Source: Misgurnus anguillicaudatus
Taxonomy: Eukaryota; Chordata; Actinopteri; Cypriniformes; Cobitidae
Length of the DNA stretch: 64,000 nucleotides
Assembly (NCBI RefSeq): GCF_027580225.2
Contig: NC_073352.2
Coordinates: forward strand, 5,396,501 to 5,460,500
Reading direction: 5' to 3'
This document shows positions 24,010 through 36,640 of this stretch, piece by piece. The notes beneath the pieces are model-generated. The model was not told where the DNA came from. It saw nothing but the letters and a program-made list of their open reading frames with translations, and searched no databases. The number at the start of each line of letters is the position of its first letter. Position 1 is the first letter of the stretch. Both the position numbers and the translations under genes were made by a program.

Positions 24010-24641
24010 GCGCATTCACACGGGGCGTAAGCGTTAACGCTTAACGGAAGGCTTGTCTGAAGCGTGGCCAACAGCCAATCACAGTGGCCGCTACACATGC
24101 TCCGTTCTTCCATAAACGTAATTGGCTGGCTCTGTCTAGGTAATTTGCATAAGGCGATCTGATTGGCTGACGCACGCGTTGCCGCTTGAAATGTTGAGAA
24201 ATGTTCAACTTCTGCCGCGAGCAACGGCACTGACGCAGCGCCGACGGATCCACAATTCAGTTCGGCAACGCATGACGTCACCCATTAAAAGTGAATGGGA
24301 AGCGTTAACGCTGTGAATGCGCATTCACACGGGGCGTAAGCGTCAACGCTTAACGGAAGGCTTGTCTGAAGCGTGGCCAACAGCCAATCACAGTGGCCGC
24401 TACACATGCTCCGTTCTTCCATAAACGTAATTGGCTGGCTCTGTCTAGGTAATTTGCATAAGGCGATCTGATTGGCTGACGCACGCGTTGCCGCTTGAAA
24501 TGTTGAGAAATGTTCAACTTTTGCCGCGAGCAACGGCACTGACGCAGCGCCGACGGATCCACAATTCAGTTCGGCAACGCATGACGTCACCCATTAAAAG
24601 TGAATGGGAAGCGTTAACGCTGACGCCCCGTGTGAATGCGC
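24010..24641. repeat. tandem dimer of a palindromic-ended MITE between rnf103 and mxd3
   Basis: Two nearly identical units of about 310 bases (24010-24321 and 24320-24641) are joined through one shared central terminus (tgtgaatgcgcattcaca). The outer ends GCGCATTCACACGGGGCG and its inverse bound the array. The two units differ at only a few positions, for example goes/gcgt tt/tc changes near 24032 and 24343. Open frames that appear twice here are translations of this repeat. A diverged third copy lies at 63615-63900. Confidence 0.85.
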
Positions 24642-24839
24642 CGTAAGGGTCAAAAAAAGTGTCACAAAATAAAAGCCCAGATGATTTGAGTTTTTGTTCA
24701 ATGATGTCAAATTCAATCGATTAAATATGCTTAAACTTTTTACAAATAATAGCATTAGCCACTTATCTTGTGTTAAGTTGAAGTGTTATTTGAAGATTGT
24801 TTAGCTCTGTCATTAATGACCAAGGATATATGGTTATAG

Positions 24840-25004
24840 CATTTGTTGTTTTGATATCAGATGAAGGGAGCGGTCGCTGTGGTGCGCGTGGAGGGCGTGA
24901 TGAGACTGACGCGTATGACGTGGCGAGCTGAGTCGTTTTCTGACTGTACTTCAATAGATCTCACTCTCGCTCTTGGCGGTTTCAAAATAGCACTGTTTGT
25001 GAAA
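24840..25004 (+). promoter_or_regulatory. mxd3: mxd3 proximal promoter / 5' UTR
   Basis: The sequence directly upstream of the mxd3 start is GC-richer than its surroundings. It holds TGACG-type CRE half sites (about 24906-24922) and GGCGG followed by TTCAAA (24975-24986), reminiscent of E2F/CHR cell-cycle elements though not with the classical spacing. No TATA box was seen. Confidence 0.35.
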
Positions 25005-28000
25005 ATGGAGATAAATACATGCAACATTCAAGTCCTCCTGCAAGCAGCTGAATATTTGGAGCGAAGGGAACGAGGTATTACACGAGCTATTCCTTTCTCA
25101 TATCGTTTGCATTGAAACCGAACCCGCTCATAACAATCCCCTGTTTGCGTGTATGTTTTTCACATTATTTAATGTTTACGCTGGTTATTTTTCGTTGTTT
25201 TTTGAAGGGGGTTTGTTTGTTGTGGTGATTTGTTTGTGATTTGCAAGAGCAGTGGAAATGTATTATTGTTGGTAATAATATTTTGTTTGGTCCGGTGACC
25301 TACATTTCAGTTCTGTATTGTACACAAAGGCGCGAAATCGTCACAGATTTGAAAATGTAACAGCGCTGCCCGTTAATCTCATGTAGTTACATTGTATCAA
25401 CTAGAGCGAGTTTGTGTGATATGTTATTACGCGACGCGCCTTTTCAAATATTTTATCAAACAATTTAATGGCGCCAAAATCAAAAAAGGGTTCCCGTACA
25501 GCTGATTTGAGTCGCTGACATGTAACAGATGTACACCCTACTACTATAGTTACGTTTTTCTAAATTTCTACCAGGAGCCTGTTTAATTATCTCGTTGAAA
25601 GTTTAAAAGTTACTGTTGTAAGCTTGATTATAAATATGTCATCGAAAAGGAAGTGGGCTGGGTTATTGATTATTATTCGTATTGTGTGTTTTATTTTTTC
25701 AGAGGCTGAGCACGGTTATGCATCAGTGCTGCCATTTTACAGTCAAGGATTGTCAGATAAAAGAAAGAAACAGAAATCCAAGGCTCAATCACCCGGGAAC
25801 AGCAGGTCAGTGTGGAAGGTGCACAGCAAAAAATGATTGTTTTCTTAGTTTTTTATTTATTCATTTAGTTGTACACCTGATCCATCACTTTTGCGCATTC
25901 ATGCAAATGAATGAATGACAGTTGCACGTCAGGTAACTCTATATGCTTAGTTCCGTTTACCAAAGGTCAATATATGCACATAGTAGTATATTTACATATA
26001 TAATCTATAGAAGACAAACTATACTATAGTGACAAAAATGTTTCTGTTTCAGGTCTGTTCACAATGAACTTGAGAAACACAGGTACTTTCTAAGATTTGT
26101 TTTATTAAAAACCCAAGAGTAAATTTGAAACATGTTTTTTTTTGCACGTGTAATCAGTGCTAATGTATGTGTGTTTGTGGTTGTAGGAGAGCTCAGTTGA
26201 GAAATTGTCTGGAACAGCTGAAGCAGCAGGTTCCTCTGTCATCTGATTCGTCGAGGAACACAACCCTGAACCTGCTTAGACAAGCACAGAGGCACATCAA
26301 GGTGAGCAGGTTACTCATAGTGATGCACCTCAAAACTAAATTTAAATGTTGGTGACCCTGTCCGTGAAATCTGTCTATATATATCTAATTGTAAAATTAG
26401 GAGCACCAAAGTTTGATTTTATTCATGATCTCACTTTGATTTCAAACTTTGACATGACCTTACTCATAAGATATCAAGGTCATATTTTCACAGAATGTTC
26501 TTTTTATTATGTAGGATAATTGTATGTGGAAAATAGTGAATCACAAAAAAATGATATTAGCTGAGTTTTGACAGACAGGGTCACGTTTGTTAAAAAATCA
26601 TTTATTCTGAATAGTCGGGTAATGAAATGGTTAGTTCCAGACAGTCACTGATTCTTTGGCTGTGTCCGAAAACTTTAAATTGCCGCCTTCTGCGGCAGCA
26701 TTCCAAGGCAGGAAGGCATCAAGGCATGTCCAAATCCAATGTTAGGTTTACTTCCTGACTCCTGAGATCTTTTCCCACAATTCTAAACGTGTTTGCGCAT
26801 GGGGAATGTGATTGGTCGAGCCTGGTGAAGTTCTAAAAAATAAAATGGTGGCCAAGAAAGCGGCTGGAGGCTAAATTTAGTGTAAATAAGTGTATATGTT
26901 TACTTTTTACTAGGGCTGTCAAAAGATTAATCGTGATTAATCACATCTAAAATAAAAGTTTGTGTTTACATAACATATGTGTGTGTAATGTGTATAATTA
27001 TTATGTATATATAAATACACACACATTCATGTGTATATTTAAGAAATATTTGCATTTATATACTGTATAAACATTTATATAATTTATATTATATAGAAAT
27101 ATCAATATTTTATATATAAATATAACCAATTTTTCTTAAATATATACATGACTGTGTGTGTTTTTATATATAAATATTAATTATACACACTACACACACA
27201 TATGCTATGTAAACACAAACTTTTATTTTAGATGTGATTAATCACGATTAATCTTTTGACAGCCCTACTTTTTACACATTTAAATTGCATTTCTAGCGAG
27301 AAATTAGTATTGTAGTTTTCAAATATGTGACACCGTGACCGCAATGACGCAGCACGAGTTCCCTCGAAAGGGAACTGTAAAAATGTATCTTAAAAGGTAA
27401 CATGATGTAACCTTGCTCTCATTTGAAATGTGTCCCCATATTTAGTCCTTGAATTTGAGGGTATTGGACCTGGAAAGTCCTTGAATTTAAAGTTAACTAA
27501 AGTGTGGGAACCCTGGGTCTGAAGCATGGGGTTACTGGGGTTTCAAACAATCAGAATGAAGTACCAGAACTACCCATTTTAAAATAGTGATTTTACTTTA
27601 TGAAACTTGCATTTATACAAGTCGCTAAATGCCACCTCCGTCAAAAATAACCATAGACCGAATGCTTTTGTTTTGCATTTGAAGTGAAGGTATTTAATTA
27701 ACATATAATACCTGCCATATTATATGTCAAGTAAACACCTTCGCTTCAAATGTGCTTAATCCCAGCCTTGTGCCATTAGATATACTGCTTTGTTATTAAA
27801 ATCTGCTTAATGCCACGTAGAATTGTTGGCAGAATCCGCTAAATGCCATATCGACAAAGGATGATTTAGATCAGTGTTTCCCAACCCTGGTCCTCGGGCA
27901 CCCCCTCCCAGAAAGTTTTAGATGCCTCCTTATTTAAAACACCTGATTCGACTCATCAGCCTCCTTCCAAAATGGTAAAGACGTGTCCCCAACAAGCTGA

Positions 28001-30518
28001 TGAGTTAAATCAGTTGTGTTTAATAAGGAGACATCTAAAACTTTCTGGGAGGGGGTGCCCGAGGACCAGGGTTGGGAAACACTGATTTAGATGAATGACG
28101 ACATGCAAAATGAATCGCATTCAAACTTCTGTGTGTCTCCTGTGAGTACTTGGACCTGAATATAACCCATATGTGGCAGTCACATGGACCACAGCGCCAC
28201 CCAATGTTTGCTTCAGTGTCTTCATTTTTAGATCCTTTGCAAAGTTTTTAGTTACACCTTTAGTGATTTAGCAAATGGTTTCCATCTAAACATGAAGCAA
28301 ATCTTTCCAAATTTGCAAAAAAGAAAAACAAATGCGAATTAGGTGCGTTTATCCAGTTGTTTGAGCGAATGATGGTGGTATTGGTAATCTATTAACCATC
28401 AGAACATAAAACAGGGCATGCTTAGAAAATCCAGACAGGACTTCATGTAATTATCAGGGTTCCCACGGGTCCTTGAATTCTTTAAAAGTTTGTGAATCTG
28501 GGGGGAGGAATCCAAGGCCCTGGGAACTTTTTAAAAATATACATGCATAGATACAGGTCATTGAAAGTGCTTGAATCTATTTTATGCAAGAAGTTTTCTG
28601 GGGGAAAAAAATCTATATTATTCCCTGTGTAGTGAAGGATATCATCATAAAAAAATTCTAGACTTTATAAGCACACATGCTAAACTGTTTGTTTTAAATG
28701 TTTATATCTTCTGTATGTGAATGTTGATTCATACCAAAATGTTTTTTTTGCATAGTTGTGTTTGACACATAAAAACGTCTCGGGTTACGTATGTAACTGT
28801 TGTTCCCTGAGAAGGGAACGAGACGCTGCGTCTCCCTTGCCATACTTCCTGCATCCCTGTAACGCCGTCTTTGGCAATATTTCAGATAGCGATATATTTT
28901 CTGGCTCCTGCTTCACCCTGTTTTTGTCATCAAGCCTCACCATTGGTTGAATTTGATATACACATTCAGACGCACTTACCCCTGGAGGCGTCCCCAAAGT
29001 GTCACCGCAGTGACGCAGCGTGAGTTCCCTCGAAAGGGAACTGTAACAATGTATCTTAAATGGTAGCACGATGTAATCTTGCTCTCACTTAAAATGTATC
29101 TCCACATTTAGTCCTTGAATTTGAAGTTAACTAAGGTGTGGGAACATTGAATTATGATTTGGCAATTTATAAGTAATTGCCAAACTGAATGCTATGCCAG
29201 AAGAAAAAATGCTGAATTTTGGATGCCGGCACAAGCAGAAAGGGAATAACGATGATGTCGAGCCCCATATATGGTAAAGACAATGACAGCTGATAAAGCT
29301 AGACAATCAGTCACATGGGTTTAATGTTTTCTACGTCAGAATTCATTCTGCAAATGTGTTTCCATCTCCCATTAGTTGCATTAATTTTTTCAGATATTTG
29401 GCGTTTCCATCACTCGTTTCTTATGCAATACTTTAAAATGCCAATAAAATGGGGTTGATGGAAACCTACATATTGTAGTTGATTTTTTTGCCACAAAAGC
29501 TTGCATGCATTTAGAGGGTTTTGCAGCCAAAGACTTAAAATGAAACGACAAAAGCGACATTTGTAAAAATAAGCCATTTCAATTACTGACTAATAACCTT
29601 TTCATTGGCATTAAAGTGACATTACTGACACTAAACATAAGAGCCTGATCCTGATAAAAATGCTTGCACTTAGATGGGTTGTATCTGTACTCATATTTAT
29701 TGCTTACATACTTGTATTGTGTGGTAATGGTTTAAAAAAGCAATAAGATACTTGAGGCTGCCATGTATTGTGAATAAGTCATGGCTGAAGGCGACCCTGA
29801 CTCACGTCATGCCTAACAATTCTCTTCAGTCGTGACTTATTCACAATATACGGTAGCTGTAAATAGTTTTATTTGCCAGTGGAGAAAGTTAACTTGGTTA
29901 TCAATTAATCACATGAAGAGGAAAGAGGCAGAAGATCTAGAGAACATTTGTGTAAGGAATTTCTCCCTGAGCACCAATAACAGATTTAATGAGAGGCATA
30001 AAGTTTAATTGTGGATCTTCATCATGTGCTCTTGTAGAAACTGCAGGAACAGGACGAGCGTGCAGAGTTAATGAAAGATCGTCTGCGCTGGGAGCAGAGA
30101 GAACTGCGCATACGGCTGGAAAAACTGCAGGGTAACACGGAGAGGATGCGCAACGACAGCCTCGGATCAGCCATGTCCTCTGAGAGGTCTGATTCAGAGA
30201 GAGGTAAGCATCACGGCATGGTAATGTTATTAATCAGCCTTAAAACATCCAACAGACAAAATGTTCACAGTCCAGCCATCAAAGATAATCTGGAAATGGT
30301 TGAATAATAGTTGATTAATCTTAAATACTGGTCTGTAAATATTTTAGTCATTGTTACCAAGTGTACATTAATTTGTTAAATTAACGGAGTGATTGATTGC
30401 AGAGGACGTTGAGATTGATGTGGAAAGCATGGTGTGGACTCTAGAGTCTGATGGACTGAGCTCATCTCATGCTGAGGTGGACCATAGCTATTCATCCTCT
30501 GATCATAACTGGTTATGA
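25005..30518 (+). CDS. mxd3: MAX dimerization protein 3 (MAD3)
   Basis: MXD3 dimerises with MAX, binds E-boxes and recruits SIN3 to oppose MYC. Six exons: 25005-25074, 25703-25805, 26053-26082, 26187-26301, 30038-30203, 30403-30518, together 600 bases and 199 residues. All junctions are GT-AG and in phase. Residues 7-31 form the SIN3-interaction helix ([15 protein letters not shown]). A basic helix-loop-helix spans about 59-107 ([20 protein letters not shown]), followed by a leucine-zipper stretch to about 140. The acidic tail (EDVEIDVES) and terminus [11 protein letters not shown] fit MXD3 better than MXD1 or MXD4. Intron 4 (26302-30037) is large and full of repeats. The gene is tail to tail with prelid1, as in human 5q35. 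Confidence 0.93.
26350..26588. repeat. MITE-like repeat with GTGACCCTGTC termini
   Basis: The ends GTGACCCTGTCCGT and (reverse) GTGACCCTGTCTGT are inverted repeats. A diverged copy of the body lies at 52944-53150 in the same orientation, sharing aggagca(c/t)caaagtttgat. In mxd3 intron 4. Confidence 0.65.
26911..27267. mobile_element. hAT MITE with near-perfect 60-bp inverted repeats
   Basis: It starts TAGGGCTGTCAAAAGATTAA; the right end is its inverse, and the match continues for about 60 bases on each side around an AT-rich core. The 8-base target duplication CTTTTTAC is at 26903-26910 and 27268-27275. In mxd3 intron 4. Confidence 0.92.
27872..28084. mobile_element. hAT MITE with 8-bp target duplication ATTTAGAT
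   Basis: The ends CAGTGTTTCCCAACCCTGG and its inverse extend as inverted repeats for over 40 bases. ATTTAGAT is duplicated at 27864-27871 and 28085-28092. In mxd3 intron 4. Confidence 0.92.
28455..29150. repeat. composite cyprinid repeat in mxd3 intron 4
   Basis: The block 28774-29045 has inverted ends: gttccctgagaagggaacga near 28800 and gagttccctcgaaagggaac near 29020. It is inside another repeat whose end pieces (gggttcccacgggtccttgaa near 28457 and its tail tccttgaatttgaag near 29110) also occur at 27330-27515. No coding capacity. Confidence 0.5.
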
Positions 30519-31800
30519 CTGGATCTGACCATCCCAGACCTAGAGACATTACAAAACGGTATTAAGAGGATGAGGGACATCACAACAGCACTCAAAACCA
30601 GAAATTGCCATCATGGCTGCAGAAAAGCCTTACACTTTTGATATTTTCAACCATCTGACGCAAATGTTTTCACAGCATGACTGGAAGTTTTTGTGTAGTG
30701 TATTTTTCACAAAGTTGCATTATGGTGCTCTAGTGTGGCATACACTCACACGATTCATGTGTAACAAGTATGTTTTTCCAGACTAGTTGTGATACACGCT
30801 AGTTGTCTTCTATTCAGCTAATTCAGCTTATCTTCAGGGTCAGCCTGCAGTACAAATTAGCTTGCACTTAAATCTTTATTATCCGACTTATTTAATTTGT
30901 TCTTTATTATCTTGATACGTTGCACAACGCATACACATGAGCACTTGCAATGTCTTTAGATGTGTGTTGTTCCCTTGAGGATGTGTACAATTAAAGGGAT
31001 AGTTCACCTGGAAATGAAAATTGAATAAAGAAATTGAGCACGAGGGTGAGTAAATGATGACAGAATTTTCATTTTTGGATGAACTGTCCCTTTAAATCAA
31101 TGCATTTATTTTTGGATATTTTTTCGAATGGAGTAAAAGTGAGGCCAATTCAAAGGTTATGCTACAAATCATTATGCTTATTTTGAAATTCATACTTTTT
31201 TGGGTTTGTTACTGGGCAAATCGTTGGGCTTTAATGATTATTGTTTAACTGCTGTCTCGTATCGCCACAACTTTTAACTATTTCTGCCTTTTCTTACTAC
31301 TTCTTGGTTTACATGTGTAAATCAAAGTTGGTGCTATTTGAAGATTCAACAACAAGCTATTAACTTGAGCCCCAAACTAAAGCTTATTATAAAATATTAT
31401 CTAGTGAAGTGTTTTTATATGATTATTTTTATGGTAGATTAATCAGTTCCCTTTCCCCTAAACGTGTTAGTTGGTGCTCATGTGTGACTCTCACACTTTT
31501 ATTTGGTAGTATTGACGAAATACATGGGCCATATTTGCAAACAACTCAGTATCTGTTCATATCTTCATTTATGCAAACCCATGTCTTTTGTTTGAAGATG
31601 TTTGTACAGTAATTGTTTTAATGTACACAGCAAAATACGTTGTATGTACAGTTTGAACACCAAAAGCCTTATGAACTATTCGTATGTCATTGGACCAAGA
31701 ACACCTTTGTATTTATGTCTCTCCTTGTACTCATATGTAGCATTTTATTCTTTTTTACAAAAACTTTTTGTACAAATAAATATTTTATGTATTTAATAGC
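30519..31800 (+). other. mxd3: probable 3' UTR of mxd3
   Basis: The region after the mxd3 stop holds no exon of another gene. An AATAAA within caaataaatattttatg near 31775-31790 is a plausible polyadenylation signal. It contains the small MITE at 30995-31091. Confidence 0.4.
30995..31091. mobile_element. short TTAA-flanked MITE (AGGGATAGTTCACC family)
   Basis: It begins AGGGATAGTTCACC and ends with the near-inverse (ATGAACTGTCCCT), with TTAA at 30991-30994 and 31092-31095. In the likely mxd3 3' UTR. Confidence 0.8.
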
Positions 31801-32072
31801 GTCACTTTGCTTTAATTATCCAAAAAATCATGTTCGGATTATTTTTCGCCAGGTAAACTTTACATGTCTGATCAAGTAATAACACATCACGCTAATTCAT
31901 GTCTAGCACAAACTGTGTGGGAGTTATGCACTAAAGTTTTAATATTTGGGGATACAGATTCTTCCAGTTCTTAGACTAAAGTATAAAATAATAGGAATCC
32001 TGAGTCTTATCCCTTAATTGTTTGGATGCAAAATGTATAATGCACACTTTTCAATATAAAAAAGGCATTTAA

Positions 32073-32323
32073 AGGGATCGTTCACCTAAAAATGACAATT
32101 CAGTCATCATTTTCTTATACTCATGTTGTTCTAAACCTGTATGAGTTTCCTTTTTCTGATGAACACACAATATTTTGATAAATGATGGTAAGCCAGTTGA
32201 TGGTACCCATTGAATTCAATAGCATTTGTTTTCCTACTATATTCTGTGTTCATCAAAATAAAAAACAAACTCATGCAGGTTTATAACAAGATATTTGGGT
32301 TAATTTTTGGGTGAACTATCCCT
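32073..32323. mobile_element. TTAA-flanked MITE (AGGGATAGTTCACC family)
   Basis: It begins AGGGATCGTTCACC and ends GGTGAACTATCCCT, with TTAA at 32069-32072 and 32324-32327. Same family as 30995-31091 and 51488-51867. Confidence 0.85.
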
Positions 32324-32358
32324 TTAAATGCCCTTTGTATTTAGTCACTACCCTTTAA

Positions 32359-32727
32359 AGGTGCAGTGTGTAATTCTCTAGAAGGATCTCTTGACATAAA
32401 TGCAAAATATTATACAAAACTATATTATCAGTGGTGTATAAAGACCTTTCATAATGCACTGTTATATTTTTATTACCTTAGAATAAAATGTGTTTATCTA
32501 CATACACCGAGGGTCCCCTTACATGGAAATAGCCATTTTGTGCCGCCATGTTTCTACAGAAGCCCTTAACGGACAAACTTTTTTTACTAAATTGTTTCCG
32601 ACGATGACATGTTTGTCTGGTGGCGGCTGACGTAGCTTCTCTATGCATTTCAAAAGCGAGGGGTGAGCCGTTGGTTGCAATGCGCAACATCACCACTAGA
32701 TGCTGCAAAAATGTACACACTGCACCT
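32359..32727. mobile_element. intact TTAA-flanked MITE (AGGTGCAGTGTG family)
   Basis: It begins AGGTGCAGTGTGTAATT and ends ACACACTGCACCT, flanked by TTAA (32355-32358 and 32728-32731). At 369 bases it is the uninterrupted reference for the split copies at 11095-12483 and 38564-39350. Lies between the mxd3 and prelid1 3' ends. Confidence 0.88.
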
Positions 32728-32810
32728 TTAAACAATAAGTTCACAAAAAGTACTGATTGCAGTATGAATAAGATATGTGAAAAATGACAGCGCAATGAGT
32801 CGGATAGAAA

Positions 32811-33666
32811 ATATTTATTGTTGATCATATACAATTGTTAAGAGCTACTGTATAAAACATCTGTTTACCGTTTTTCATTCAACAAAGTCATTTATTTCAG
32901 TCATTCAACATTTGAAATTTTTACATTTGTATACGGACATTGCCGTCCACTGCGATCCTTTCTGACATACTCTCTTCAATGCCAAAGATCAGGCCCTATT
33001 GCAGAACACTGTAGATATCACGTATAAATAAAAACCGCTAGAACTGTGGACCCATCAATGCAGAGAGAACTTCAATTTGAAGCAGCAAACACATTGACCT
33101 CAGCAAGAGTAAACATGAAAGTTCAGAGATGGCAGTGTTGGAAAATTATCAAAATCAGAGAAGTTCAATTCATTTCCAGAACAGTCTTTGTAAAGACAAC
33201 ATCTAAAATGCAAACAATTCATGTAAAATTAGACTAGAAGCAAGAGGACGTTGCTGCATAAATCGTACCTACTTGAGGGTTTTGGTTGAAGAGCACATCG
33301 GTTTACGAAATGCATTCTAATTCGGAAGAATCTGGATAGGCATCTTCTCCAATTTGTTCAATGGTAATGTCCCAAAATGTTCATCTAGAATTATTCAACA
33401 AAACCCATCTAATTTGTGCCATAATTCATTGGAGCTCGATCCTGTTCCTGAAGAGTGCGCATTTTGGATGTCCGCTCATCAACCACACCCATTTCAGGTC
33501 TTGAAGTCTTTCCTCGTGAGCTAATAAGTTGAAGCAGGTGTGTTTCATCAGTGAGACATCCAAAATGTGTACCTTTCGGAAACAATCTTCCTATTTAATG
33601 GAATGGCACATCTCTGTTGGGAAGCACAGGGAGAGTCCGGACACGCCGCCTGCTGCGTCACATCCA
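32811..33666 (-). other. prelid1: probable 3' UTR of prelid1
   Basis: The sequence after the prelid1 stop codon. Minus-strand AATAAA occurs near 32811-32818 (aaaatatttattg) and near 32891. A diverged inverted-repeat element at about 33436-33575 shares its core (gagacatccaaaatg, aagcaggtgtgtttcat) with the hAT MITE at 27872-28084. Confidence 0.4.
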
Positions 33667-36640
33667 TCATACATACTGCTTCTTCTGAGCTTGAGTGGCC
33701 AAATCTTTAGCCTTCTCTTTGGCAGCGAGTGCAGTTTCACGAGCCCTTACAGTTGCCGTTTCCGCCAAAGTCCTTGTGGGTGTTTCACCTTGCATAATAA
33801 TTAGATCCAGCTTAGCGGAGGAGGTTTACAACTGAACATATTAACTTTAGCTCGAATCTTACCTTGCATTGTGGCCAGGACAAACTCAAAGCCTTTCATG
33901 GTTTTCGTAACGTTGCTCTTAAACCGGGCAAGACCAAATTCCTAAGTGGGATAGGATTTGTAAGCGTTTTGAAAAAACAGTCATGGCTGCCAATTGAGGT
34001 AATTTAACTGCAGACTAAACAGTTGTTAGCTATAAACACCCCACATGCCGCATGTCGACACTGCTGCGTCATATTGACAGTCCAGGCTACAGTTAAATAT
34101 ATAGAATTTATATGCTTAAACTGTATTTAAACAATTCACGATGTGATAAACATTGATCAACATAACCAAATAATGTTTAAAATCCTGTTTTTCACCCACT
34201 AACCTGAATAGCTCTAGAGAGACCATACAGCTTGGAGGATATCCAGGCCTCTCTCTTGATCTCGGTCCAGTTGTTGTTTTCGGAGTTCACGCTGTACACA
34301 CAGCGCTCTTCAATACTCTACAGAGGGATAAAATGATGCGCATTTTTAGCATCTGGTCAGGCCACTCAAAGAAATGTAAGCGGGAATTTAGCCATAATTT
34401 CAGGAAGCCAACATAGTCCTGCACGTACCAGCTAATAAAATATGAATACCAACCTGATCTCACAAGAATCCGTGCATATTTTACGAGTTGGCTAATTTGT
34501 ACAATGTGAATCAAACAAAAACCTACGATTATCATAAAAAAAACAATAATGAAACCCCACCACTAACATCACCCCGACCCCAATGTCACAGGCAAAAGGA
34601 AATTGCACAAAAATTTACAAAAGTAGTCATAGAAATTAATACAAATTAGGCACCTTGTAAAATATGAACGAATTGTCATGAGATGGCGTTGTTAATACTC
34701 TACCGTGTCTAGTTTGCCATTTGAACATTTTGAGTTTACTCGCTTCATTCACGCGTGAAAGCCGCGCATGAAATTCTAGTCATCGAGACATTCACGTGGA
34801 AATTCGCTTCATGGGAGGGGCTTCTCCCTTCCTGTAATCACGTCACTACTAGAGCAAGCTCCTGATTGGTTAATGCGGTGCGGTTTTCCGCCAAAGTTCA
34901 AATTTTTCAACTTGCGCGTTTGCCACGGCAACGTTCAATTTGCGGCATTCGCGCAAACTAGACATGCGAATGAGGCGGAATCGCATCTACCGCGCTAAAC
35001 GCCTCATTCGCGCCACGAGACCTCCACATGCGCGTCAACGCGTCTTTACATTGTTACACGGGGCATCACGTTACTCGCTCTAGATTACTCGCAGGATTTA
35101 ACTTTGTGTTATGCAAATTTTTTGCTCAAGTTGAATATTTTCAACTTGGGCGAAAACACGATTGAGGCAAATAGCACGTGTTTTCGCGGCAAACGCGCCG
35201 CCCATATCGTGTCTTTTACATCGCCCCACGCGAGGACGTGTCTGATCGCGTCTTTGCATTGACTTTGTATGTAATCTACTCGCGCAAATCGTTGAACTCG
35301 CATCTGGTGTGAACCCAGTTAGGTAACATACAAAAAACTCTTGAAAGACAAGATAATTCAAATATCTAATAAAGCTGTCTGCTACATCGAAACAATCCTG
35401 ATTCATGATCAGCTGAATACAATAAATAACATTTATTACATTCTCTAGAATAAACATTTGGAGTCTGCTTTTGTAGATTTATTGCCGCATTCTGCAAATA
35501 GTTTTGTATAATGACTGCATATTTCACAAACGATCTCCTACCCAATGCCGTTTTCAAATCGTCTTATGCTCTTTTTCCTCCCACACTTAATTTCTAAAAG
35601 CAATATTTTGTGTTTATTTCTGTTGTACTTGGTCTTTATTTGGTAGGAGCTACAGTCAATATTATGGCTGCACAATATTAAAGAAAAGTGCTTGCAATGT
35701 ACAATATGCGATACAAAAACTAGATTTAGTAACATCAAACATTAAATTATATTAAAATACATTTAAAAAATGAAAATTATAATGACCAACATTCACGGTT
35801 TACAGGGTATTTTTTTGAAAATAAAACCTCACTCTTTTTGTCTCCCCAGTCTCTCTGCATCGACTTTTAACTTTGACTATACATTTTTTGAAGTACTAAT
35901 TTATTTGGTATACCATTGCAGTATTAACATTACGGTAATTTTCCCATGCATTTCTGCCCTACTCTCTATTCTTCACATCACTGCCCTGTCAAAAGTTTAT
36001 TTCTGTGATATTGATCTGCTGGTTGTACATTACACCTGACCAATGAATCTATGAACCCAAAAAATGTTCTACCAATTCATAAGTAAGAACCAAAAGATGC
36101 TTATGATGCTGAAAGTGTAACAACAGTATTACTACAGTATTACTGTTGTTAGCAGAATATCAAGACTATTCGGATGATTCCCCCTAACAGAATATGCGAA
36201 AAGAGACTTTTTCCCACCATCACACGAGCGTGAGTGATGTTCCAGGTAAGCGTGGTCATGGTTTTGTCCTGAGGATCAACTATTGAATCTTCGATAATAA
36301 AAGCCTTCTGTGCCATGTGTGCCGGCAGAAACTTCTCCGCCCAGCGAGGAGCTCTGCTCGTTTTGGTCAAGAGACGTCTGGAAATGAGCCGGTTATCCGG
36401 AGTGACCTCCCGGAATATGATGTCTTCAGTTAAAACATGATTACTGGGTGGCAGAAATAAAATAACAAGACGCAAGATCAAAAAGTTGGTAAGACAATAA
36501 TAACCCGTAAGCGATCAACTAGAACAAAGCTATAGGTGATGTTTGTACCTGTAGGGGTTTGGGTATCGCTGCCAGAAGGCCAGAAACACTTGGTCCCATG
36601 AGCTTTTCAGAAAGCCTGAACAGCTGAAATACTTCACCAT
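33667..36640 (-). CDS. prelid1: PRELI domain-containing protein 1, mitochondrial
   Basis: PRELID1, with TRIAP1, carries phosphatidic acid across the mitochondrial intermembrane space for cardiolipin synthesis. Five coding exons (minus, 5' to 3'): 36640-36549, 36443-36218, 34317-34204, 33941-33863, 33788-33667; 633 bases, 210 residues, close to the mammalian length (about 219). It opens MVKYFSCSGFLKSSWDQVF and the PRELI/MSF1 domain runs to about residue 170, with the family motif ISRRLLTKTSRAPRWAEKFLP split over readable sequence in exon 2. The C-terminal Ala/Glu/Lys-rich helix (about 175-205, ETALAAKEKAKDL) is the LEA-like tail of PRELID1. A noncoding 5' exon ends at 37406 and the start exon's acceptor is at 36668. 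Teleosts may have a and b copies; which one this is cannot be told. Confidence 0.93.
34735..35320. mobile_element. inverted-repeat DNA element in prelid1 intron
   Basis: The right end reads GCATCTGGTGTGAACCCAG, a terminal motif shared with copies at 38645-38905, 58596-58990 and 62080-62222. It has several Cys-poor, out-of-frame open stretches but no intact protein. The left limit is uncertain and the copy may be truncated there. Confidence 0.5.

Noticed and set aside
23808..24590. Two long minus-strand open frames with nearly the same protein (MTSCVAELNCGSVG...)
   Set aside because: They are translations of the duplicated MITE at 24010-24641 and its third copy at 63483-63872; no domain, no splice context and no codon conservation beyond the DNA repeat.
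24967..24990. CDE-CHR cell-cycle element in the mxd3 promoter
   Set aside because: GGCGG and TTCAAA are only one base apart, not the usual four, so it is noted only within the promoter entry.
34287..36039. Several 60-120 codon open frames in and around prelid1 introns
   Set aside because: No family resemblance, no flanking splice logic and overlap with DNA elements.
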